Shown piece by piece: positions 16,570 through 22,170 of a DNA stretch of 22,170 nucleotides. This stretch comes from Verrucomicrobia bacterium SCGC AAA164-M04. GTDB taxonomy: Bacteria > Verrucomicrobiota > Verrucomicrobiae > Verrucomicrobiales > Akkermansiaceae. The translations under genes were made by a program, and so were the position numbers. The stretch covers positions 1-22,170 of the forward strand of contig KB912138.1 in assembly GCA_000383735.1 (NCBI GenBank), read 5' to 3'. The notes under the pieces were generated by a model, which saw only the letters and a program-made list of their open reading frames with translations, did not search any database and was not told the DNA's origin. The first letter of the stretch is position 1, and each line of letters opens with the position of its first letter.

Positions 16570-18390
16570 ATGGTAATGATGCGCGATTCTTTCAACGTAA
16601 TTAAAAAAACTACAAAGCTACTTGATGCAAGTGAAAGAAGACGCTTGTTCATGTTGTTTATTCTTATGTTTATTGTTACGGCTTTTGAAATAGTTGGCAT
16701 TAGCTCAATACCAGTTTTTTTAAGTGTTTTAATTTCTCCAGATTCAATACTCAAGAGTGAATATATAGATTTTATTCCTCCTTTCATCGAGTTAAAAAAT
16801 CCGAGAGATCTATTATATTTTGGTGCAGGCTTCCTCCTTTTTGCCAATGTGGCTAAAAACATAATAAGTTTTTTCTTTTATTACTATGAAGCTTCATTCT
16901 TATACGACACTTATTCTAATATAAGTTCAAAATTATTCAAAAGCTATATGAATGCCCCGTATGCATTCCATTTAAAACGAACAAGCGCGGAGGTAATCAG
17001 AAATACTTATATAGAAACTAAGTATATTGTCACAAGTACGATGGTTTCCTTAATGGGAATTGCTTTTAACTTGATCCTAATATGCGGGATATTTGCTTTT
17101 TTGGTGTATTTCAATCCTGTTGTAACGCTATTGTTAACTTGCTGCCTGGGAATTGCAAGCTTTCTAGGTTTGCTAAGATTACGCAAGACTACTGAAAAAT
17201 ATGGTAATCTGGCCCAATCGAGTAGAACAAAAATCATTGAACATGTCCAGATGAGTATAGGTGCTTTGAAAACACTTCTTATTTCAGGACGCCAAGACTC
17301 TCTCGTCAAACAATATGAAAGAATAATTAGAACTTTCTCAAAGACTTTTAAATTTAGTAAAGTTCTCGTCAAATCAACTAGGCCATTTGTCGAAGTTTTA
17401 ACAATGACCTTATTATTATCGACGGCAGTCGTTTTGGCATGGTCAGGTTATGAATTTAGCGCTATAGTAAATGTCCTAGCACTTTTTGGATCAGCGTCTC
17501 TACGGATGATTCCATCGACTCGAGAATTGTTGGCGTGCATCACTGATTTAAACTACCATAAAAATTCTTTAGATCCAGTATTGGACGATCTTGAAGAAAC
17601 TTCAAAGATAGGAGATAATAAACTTGGTGAAAAAGAAAATATATGTGGTATTCCCTTCGAACAATCTCTGAAAATAAGTGGTCTTTATTTCAAGTATGAA
17701 TTAGGGAAAAAATATGTTTTACAAAATATTAATTTTGAAATCAAAAGGGGGCAGCACATTGGAATTGTCGGTGCGTCAGGTTCAGGCAAGTCTACACTTG
17801 TCGATGTAATCTTAGGTCTCCTTAGGCCAGATAAAGGGGAGGTTTTAGTCGATGGGGAAAATATCAATAAAAATCTAAAGGCTTGGGCGGGACAGATCGG
17901 ATATATACCTCAACAGATTTTCATATGTAATGAGTCTGTGAGAAAAAACATTGCCCTAGGCATCGAGGATGATGAGATCGATGATAGCAGGATCTGGAAA
18001 ACAATACAGGAAGCTCAGCTTTCATCAGTTGTGGAGATGCTGTCTGATGGAGTCAATACAAACCTTGGAGAGGGGGGGCTAAGACTCAGCGGTGGGCAGC
18101 GACAAAGAATAGGTATAGCTCGGGCACTTTATCAAAAGCCTGATTTAATCATAATGGATGAGGCTACCTCTTCACTAGATAATTCTACTGAAAGGTCTTT
18201 TCTAGATGTGTTGCATCAAATGAAGGGTAGAAAAACTCTGATAACGGTTGCTCATCGTTTAACCACGATTAAGGACTGCGATGAAATCTTATTTATGGAA
18301 AATGGTTTAATTCGTGCCGTTGGTAATTATGAAGATTTATTACAAAAATGTGACGGATTCAGAAAAATTGCCAATAACAGCCCGAGTTAG
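16570..18390 (+). CDS. ABC transporter, fused permease and ATPase (PglK/MsbA-like lipid-linked glycan flippase)
   Basis: The N-terminal ~330 residues form an ABC exporter membrane domain with helices near 26-54, 79-105, 155-202 (two) and 272-315 (two). The early FEIVGISSIPVFLSVLI resembles PglK, the flippase for lipid-linked oligosaccharides in Campylobacter. The ATPase domain has Walker A GASGSGKST (residues 401-409), signature LSGGQRQRIGIARAL (506-520), Walker B LIIMDEATSSLD with Asp530/Glu531, and the H-loop VAHRLTT. It would export a lipid-linked repeat unit across the inner membrane. No Wzx-type flippase is seen in the window, so this may be the flippase for the locus. ATG codons at 16576 and 16579 are alternative starts. 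Confidence 0.88.
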   Translation: MVMMRDSFNVIKKTTKLLDASERRRLFMLFILMFIVTAFEIVGISSIPVFLSVLISPDSILKSEYIDFIPPFIELKNPRDLLYFGAGFLLFANVAKNIISFFFYYYEASFLYDTYSNISSKLFKSYMNAPYAFHLKRTSAEVIRNTYIETKYIVTSTMVSLMGIAFNLILICGIFAFLVYFNPVVTLLLTCCLGIASFLGLLRLRKTTEKYGNLAQSSRTKIIEHVQMSIGALKTLLISGRQDSLVKQYERIIRTFSKTFKFSKVLVKSTRPFVEVLTMTLLLSTAVVLAWSGYEFSAIVNVLALFGSASLRMIPSTRELLACITDLNYHKNSLDPVLDDLEETSKIGDNKLGEKENICGIPFEQSLKISGLYFKYELGKKYVLQNINFEIKRGQHIGIVGASGSGKSTLVDVILGLLRPDKGEVLVDGENINKNLKAWAGQIGYIPQQIFICNESVRKNIALGIEDDEIDDSRIWKTIQEAQLSSVVEMLSDGVNTNLGEGGLRLSGGQRQRIGIARALYQKPDLIIMDEATSSLDNSTERSFLDVLHQMKGRKTLITVAHRLTTIKDCDEILFMENGLIRAVGNYEDLLQKCDGFRKIANNSPS

Positions 18391-18400
18391 ATCTCTCGGG
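18381..18400 (+). promoter_or_regulatory. Hairpin overlapping the ABC transporter stop codon
   Basis: A perfect 6-bp stem CCCGAG/CTCGGG with an 8-base loop contains the TAG stop of the ABC gene. It is followed by only a weak T-run (AAAAGTTTTG), so it is a poor classical terminator. It may dampen readthrough, protect mRNA or hide the initiation region of the aldolase gene. Confidence 0.4.
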
Positions 18401-18413
18401 AGAGCCAAAAGTT

Positions 18414-20003
18414 TTGAAAAATCTTGTCAACGGTATGAAAATAGAAAATAAAAAAATGTTATTATTAGATTGCACTTTTAGGGACGGGGGTTACTACACA
18501 AACTGGGATTTCAGTGAAGACTTAGTCAAAAATTATATTAACAAAACTAACTTACTTCCTCTCGATTATTTGGAGATAGGTTATCGTTCAGTCCCAATCG
18601 AAGGATACTTCGGCGAATTTTTTTATTGCCCTGATTATATCATCGATTTATTTCATAAGAACAGCAGCAAGAAATTAGCGCTTATAATAAACGAAAAAGA
18701 CGTTCGTGTCGGAGATCTTCGAAATCTTTTGGATTCTTGTTCTCAAAAAGTGGATCTGATAAGGATAGCAGTCGACCCAAGTAACTTTGATCGCGCACTA
18801 GTTTTGGCGAAAACAATTAAAAAAATGGGTTTTGAAACAGCCTTTAATGTGATGTATATGTCAAACTGGATGTCAGACGAGTCTTTTATTCAGAACCTAA
18901 GTAAAATGGATGGATTTGTAGATTTCTTTTATATGGTTGATTCGTTTGGAAGTGTCTATCCAAGTGATGTGAAGGAGGCTATATCGAAAGTTAGAGCTGT
19001 AACGTCTGTAGAACTTGGCTTTCATGGACATAACAATATGGAGTTAGCCTTGATTAACACCCTCACGGCTATCGATTACGGAGTTTCATTATGTGATTCC
19101 ACAATTACGGGCATGGGACGTGGCGCTGGAAATCTCAGCACTGAATTGTTATTAACCTCGCTCGAGTCTAAAGGCGCTATCAAATTAGATTATAATGCTC
19201 TAGCAGGAATTGTGGAACAATTTATGAGGATAAAAAGAAAGTATGAATGGGGAACAAATCTAGCTTATATGGTTTCAGGTGGTTATTCTCTCCCTCAAAA
19301 GGAGGTTATGAAGTGGTTTACGCAGCGATACTATTCGTTTGAAAGCATAATCACCGCGTTATCTTCCAAAACTAGATGCCCAACTCAAAAGACTGAATTT
19401 TCAAGTATGTCTTCGGTAATAAACGATTTTGAAGGTAGAAAGGCAATAATTATTGGCGGGGGTGATTCTGTTTTGAAAAATATCGACGGCTTGAGGAAGT
19501 TTTTGGAAATTAACAGTGACTACGTCATTATTCACGCAAGCTCCAAAAATTGTTTTTTATTTAAGGGACTATCGAATATTAGTTTTTATTGCTTGATCGG
19601 AAATGAGGGATATCGATTAGAAGAAATATTTGGTGATTTAACCTTGTTCAAGGATTATTGTGTTATTCCTCCTAGTCCACGGCAGATGGGGACCTATGTG
19701 CCTTACGAATTAACTGAAAGTGTCATAGAATTAAAAGGGATGTTTGTGGCAAAAGAATACGGTGATGCGCATACTTCGATTGCGCTGCAGGCTTGTATTG
19801 AGCTGAATGTAGACAGAGTAATGTTGGCTGGCTATGATGGTTATCTAGGAGTGGAGATCACCGAAAAAGAGCAACAGCTGACAAAGGAAAATTTACATAT
19901 TTTTAATATTTTCCAAGAGCAGAAATTGGAGTTGGAGAGTTTAACCTTTACTGAATATGATAATATTATCCAGTCGTCAGTTTATAAATATTTGAACATT
20001 TGA
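18414..20003 (+). CDS. HMGL-like aldolase fused to a DUF115/GT42-like Rossmann domain
   Basis: Residues ~15-290 form an HMG-CoA lyase-like (DRE-TIM metallolyase) barrel: LLLDCTFRDGGYY with Arg23-Asp24, GFHGHNN with metal ligands His204/His206, and GMGRGAGN. Relatives such as 4-hydroxy-2-oxovalerate aldolase cleave or form C-C bonds with pyruvate. Residues ~340-529 form a second domain: AIIIGGGDSVLKN (Gly348), HTSIALQACIELNVDRVMLAGYDGY, and a Glu/Gln-rich tail. The order and pattern resemble the protein at 14991-15758. The TTG at 18414 extends the frame by seven residues, but ATG at 18435 or 18456 is more natural because the fold starts at residue 16. The next genes encode a cytidylyltransferase and a HAD phosphatase, suggesting aldol synthesis of a 2-keto acid sugar. 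No PEP-dependent NeuB/KdsA homologue is seen. Exact substrates are unknown. Confidence 0.78.
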   Translation: MKNLVNGMKIENKKMLLLDCTFRDGGYYTNWDFSEDLVKNYINKTNLLPLDYLEIGYRSVPIEGYFGEFFYCPDYIIDLFHKNSSKKLALIINEKDVRVGDLRNLLDSCSQKVDLIRIAVDPSNFDRALVLAKTIKKMGFETAFNVMYMSNWMSDESFIQNLSKMDGFVDFFYMVDSFGSVYPSDVKEAISKVRAVTSVELGFHGHNNMELALINTLTAIDYGVSLCDSTITGMGRGAGNLSTELLLTSLESKGAIKLDYNALAGIVEQFMRIKRKYEWGTNLAYMVSGGYSLPQKEVMKWFTQRYYSFESIITALSSKTRCPTQKTEFSSMSSVINDFEGRKAIIIGGGDSVLKNIDGLRKFLEINSDYVIIHASSKNCFLFKGLSNISFYCLIGNEGYRLEEIFGDLTLFKDYCVIPPSPRQMGTYVPYELTESVIELKGMFVAKEYGDAHTSIALQACIELNVDRVMLAGYDGYLGVEITEKEQQLTKENLHIFNIFQEQKLELESLTFTEYDNIIQSSVYKYLNI

Positions 20004-20079
20004 AAAGTAAGAAGTTTCAAAGTAAGATAAAAAATAGATTTCTCGTCTGGCCGTTAATAATTGATAAAATGATTTTAAA

Positions 20080-20781
20080 ATGGGTAAGACCGATCAACAA
20101 ATGGTGAAGCGTTATAAGATATTCCTGCCCGTTCGTAGTGGTAGTGAGCGAGTTTTAGGAAAAAATACACGAAACTTTGCAGGCAACGATTATGGTCTTT
20201 TAGGAGTCCGTTTAAAGGCTCTATTGCCACTTGGTTTTCCGATAGTAGTTTCGACTGACGATACGACGGTGATCGAGATAATTAACGAAATCGATAATTC
20301 ACTCATAAAATTAGATCTTCGACCAAAGAGCTTATGTCTTTCTTCGACGAAAGTTAATGATTTAATTCATTATGTTGGAGAATTATTCGACATCGGAGAT
20401 ACCGTGATATGGTGCCATGTTACTGCACCATTTTTAAAAACCCAAACTTACCGTGATGCTATATCTGAGTACGAAAATAATAGTTTTACCGACAGCTTGA
20501 TGACTGTTTCACGGATTCAGCAGTTTATCTGGGACCCAGATACGAGGCAATGTATTAACAATCCCCAAGGAAAAGAGAAATGGCCGCGTACTCAGGATTT
20601 GAAACCTTACTATGAAATCAACCATGCTTTCTATATCAATTCAGTGGAGAACTATAGGAGATATACTGATAGAATAGGAGTCAATCCTTTTTTATTTGAG
20701 TTAAATAGGATTGAATCTTTTGATATTGATTGGGAAGATGATTTCATTCTCGCTGAGAGACTATTCAGGGCATTAAAATGA
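20080..20781 (+). CDS. Acylneuraminate/CMP-Kdo-type cytidylyltransferase
   Basis: This activates a sugar acid with CTP to give a CMP-sugar. The nucleotide-binding start KIFLPVRSGSERVLGKNTRNFAG fits the R-x-G-S-x-R-x-x-x-K-N signature of the NeuA/KdsB family. IVVSTDD at about 59-65 and HVTAPFLKTQTYRDAI follow the family pattern. The end SFDIDWEDDFILAERLF is the usual DID...AE motif. It is 233 residues long. The ATG at 20080 adds seven residues, and Met8 (20101) lies closer to the fold. It overlaps the phosphatase gene by 4 bases (ATGA). The substrate is probably the product of the aldolase, so it need not be a sialic acid. Confidence 0.85.
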   Translation: MGKTDQQMVKRYKIFLPVRSGSERVLGKNTRNFAGNDYGLLGVRLKALLPLGFPIVVSTDDTTVIEIINEIDNSLIKLDLRPKSLCLSSTKVNDLIHYVGELFDIGDTVIWCHVTAPFLKTQTYRDAISEYENNSFTDSLMTVSRIQQFIWDPDTRQCINNPQGKEKWPRTQDLKPYYEINHAFYINSVENYRRYTDRIGVNPFLFELNRIESFDIDWEDDFILAERLFRALK

Positions 20782-21380
20782 AGGAGAGGGTTATAATCTG
20801 GGATTTTGACGGAGTTATTATTGATTCCAATGAAGTAAGGGAGGCAGGGTTTAAATTTGCCTTGAGCGGATTCAATGATGCGATGGTAGATAAATTATTG
20901 GAATTCCATCGTGAAAATGGTGGGCTGTCACGATATAGAAAGTTTGATTACTTCTTCAAGGAGGTAGGTGAATTACCGCAAGGAAAAAATGTGGAACACT
21001 ATCTCAAAAAGTTCGGAGACTTCATGCAAGAAAACCTGTTTAACGTTAAGTTGTTAAATTTATCCGTGATTGATTTTATAAAATCTTACCAGGGTAAGCA
21101 ATTTATCGCTTCCGGCTCAGACCAGTTCGAATTGAGACAATTGTGTAAGTATATTGAAATTGATTGCCTGTTTCAAGGAATCTATGGTTCTCCGAGAGGC
21201 AAAAACGAGATTGTGTCAGAGATAGTATCGGAGTTACATTGTGGAGCGGAAAATTTTGTCCTAGTAGGCGATAGCTTGAATGACTTCGAAGCAGCTCAGG
21301 GTAGTGGAATTGACTTCATAGGGTTTTCTAAAGATTTTAGGATCCAATCATTATCAAACGTTTTGATAAGCCAACTTTAA
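20778..21380 (+). CDS. HAD-family phosphatase
   Basis: HAD motifs are complete: motif I WDFDGVIIDS with nucleophile Asp9 and Asp11, motif II IASGSD, motif III lysine in PRGKNE, and motif IV VGDSLNDFEAA. A helical cap of about 70 residues between motifs I and II places it with the phosphoglycolate-phosphatase-like (HAD subfamily IA) proteins. The length is 200 residues. Its start overlaps the stop of the cytidylyltransferase gene in ATGA, so the two are translationally coupled. A likely role is removing phosphate from an aldolase product before CMP activation, as known 8-phosphate phosphatases do in Kdo and nonulosonate pathways. Confidence 0.87.
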   Translation: MKERVIIWDFDGVIIDSNEVREAGFKFALSGFNDAMVDKLLEFHRENGGLSRYRKFDYFFKEVGELPQGKNVEHYLKKFGDFMQENLFNVKLLNLSVIDFIKSYQGKQFIASGSDQFELRQLCKYIEIDCLFQGIYGSPRGKNEIVSEIVSELHCGAENFVLVGDSLNDFEAAQGSGIDFIGFSKDFRIQSLSNVLISQL

Positions 21381-21404
21381 TTAAGTGCTTCTGCGGGGAG
21401 GGCT

Positions 21405-21560
21405 GACAGTAGGCTACGGCGGTTACTCACTGAACAGTGCACCCAAGCGAACGAAAGATCGTTTCAACATTGTGGGCCTTCCTGACGCCGCGGTCCGGGA
21501 ATCGGGTGACCGCGTCACCACCGCGATTCTCGCCCTCGACAGCAATTTTTTTACGGCGTA
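21405..21560 (+). pseudogene. comM: Fragment of the N-terminal region of comM (YifB Mg chelatase-like)
   Basis: In the plus frame starting at 21385, residues ~26-48 read RFNIVGLPDAAVRESGDRVTTAI, which matches the conserved ComM/YifB segment VGLPDAAVRES(K/R)(D/E)RV. TVGYGGY just before it fits the preceding strand. The usual start of the protein is missing, and the homology stops at about 21550 in ILALDSNFF. The local GC content exceeds that of the polysaccharide genes, so this is probably a piece of an older chromosomal gene stranded at the locus edge. The 81-codon open frame is therefore not a functional gene. Confidence 0.6.
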
Positions 21561-21715
21561 TTTATTGCTAAACTTGCCCAGGGTTTCAAAAAAGAGAGTG
21601 GCCGCCGGCAGAAACAATGGTCTATGTTGAATAAGAGTAGAAATGCGAAATCGACGTTATAAGAGAAGAAAAGGTGGCGGATGAAAAAATCCGAAGATAT
21701 TGACACCCTTCCAGC
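21561..21715. other. Short gap between the comM relic and the right IS end
   Basis: Nothing recognisable is present. The segment changes from GC-rich near 21600 to AT-rich near 21640-21690 and ends in AGCTTA just before the IS end. It may be composite debris. Confidence 0.5.
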
Positions 21716-22170
21716 TTATGGCCCACTTAAAGTGAGAAGATTGACATTTCTGGATAAGCGCTTGAGGCCTGATGTCAAGATGTTTCCTGAGTGAAGGCCG
21801 GAGGCCGTAACGCAGGGAGCATGTTGAGCGCGCCACCTTTCTCCCGGCTCCCAGCCAAGCGCAAATTCCTCCGGAGTCTTCATTCCCAAACTCCGATGGG
21901 GACGGAGCTCATTATACTTCTTCCTCCATTCTGCGATCACTACTCTCGCTTCACTCAATGTATAGAAGAGTTCTCGCGCCAGACATTCACGGCGAAACTT
22001 GTTGTGAAAACTCTCTACAAATCCATTCTGCCAGGGACAACCAGGTTCAATATAGAGCGTTCGAATCATTTCCTCGGCAAGCCACTGCTGCAGGGACTTC
22101 GCTACAAACTCGGGCCCATTGTCACTACGAATATGATCTGGAGCACCGTGACGCGCGATGAGTTCACTCA
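21716..22170 (-). CDS. IS3-family transposase OrfB, C-terminal part (cut by window edge)
   Basis: The minus-strand frame is open from the window edge to a TAA at 21716-21718. It shows HGAPDHIRSDNGPEFVAKSLQQWL (second catalytic Asp of the DDE triad) and, 35 residues later, WQNGFVESFHNKFRRECL with the catalytic Glu. YNELRPHRSLGMKTPEEFALG closes the rve integrase core. This is a canonical, undamaged OrfB end. The final ~40 residues (WRAQHAPCVTASG to LTLSGP) lie beyond the domain. The stop codon abuts the presumed IS end, so it may be supplied by flanking DNA. Confidence 0.9.
   Translation of the reverse strand, partial: SELIARHGAPDHIRSDNGPEFVAKSLQQWLAEEMIRTLYIEPGCPWQNGFVESFHNKFRRECLARELFYTLSEARVVIAEWRKKYNELRPHRSLGMKTPEEFALGWEPGERWRAQHAPCVTASGLHSGNILTSGLKRLSRNVNLLTLSGP
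21719..22170 (-). mobile_element. IS3-family insertion sequence, partial (3' half; continues off the right edge)
   Basis: The orfB end and a plausible terminus TGGCCCACTT (plus strand from 21719) mark the 3' end, which faces the polysaccharide locus. It has the same orientation as the IS3 element at 1-600. Because different halves of the two elements are visible, it cannot be decided here whether they are copies of one IS. Confidence 0.8.

Noticed and set aside
17007..17372. Minus-strand frame of 121 codons within the ABC transporter gene
   Set aside because: It lies inside a strongly supported membrane-domain coding region on the other strand and resembles no known protein.
21430..21441. 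CACTGAACAGTG near-palindrome as a regulatory operator
   Set aside because: It sits in relic DNA with no gene start nearby and does not match an operator I can name.
21423..21617. Minus-strand frame of 64 codons over the comM relic
   Set aside because: The plus-strand reading gives the recognisable ComM segment; the minus reading matches nothing.

Overview
The window is an AT-rich polysaccharide biosynthesis locus (probably O-antigen or capsule). About 18 genes, all on the plus strand, lie between roughly 700 and 21,400. A partial, GC-richer IS3-family element sits at each window edge, both on the minus strand. Wzy-type and LPS-type enzymes point to a Gram-negative host. The IS3 type, the weak Shine-Dalgarno sequences and a fragment resembling a PVC-group comM gene are compatible with Verrucomicrobia (Opitutae-like), but this assignment is tentative.

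Layout. 1-642: IS3 element with orfA, a programmed -1 frameshift site and the start of orfB. 710-5869: sugar-nucleotide and modification genes, namely UDP-glucose 6-dehydrogenase, a GMC-type oxidoreductase, a methyltransferase, an unrecognised small ORF and a UDP-glucuronate 4-epimerase-like enzyme. 5947-14066: assembly block of three GT2 and three GT4 glycosyltransferases, a Wzy-like polymerase and a second methyltransferase. 14067-16569: decayed region holding two inward-facing IS3 relics that bracket one intact gene for a DUF115/GT42-like protein. 16570-21380: a PglK/MsbA-type ABC exporter, then an HMGL-like aldolase fused to a second DUF115/GT42-like domain, a CMP-sugar synthetase-like cytidylyltransferase and a HAD phosphatase. 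21381-22170: a GC-richer relic including a comM fragment, then the second IS3 element.

How the genes may work together. Ugd and the epimerase should supply UDP-GlcA and UDP-GalA. The glycosyltransferases would build a lipid-linked repeat unit, the ABC protein would flip it (no Wzx is present) and the Wzy-like protein would polymerise it. The last three genes look like a pathway for a CMP-activated ulosonic acid in which a pyruvate-type aldolase replaces the usual PEP-dependent NeuB-type synthase. The aldolase's fused C-terminal domain resembles the protein encoded at 14991-15758. This cassette is the best candidate for an undescribed system here.

Functional calls rest on motif recognition by eye; no database search was run.
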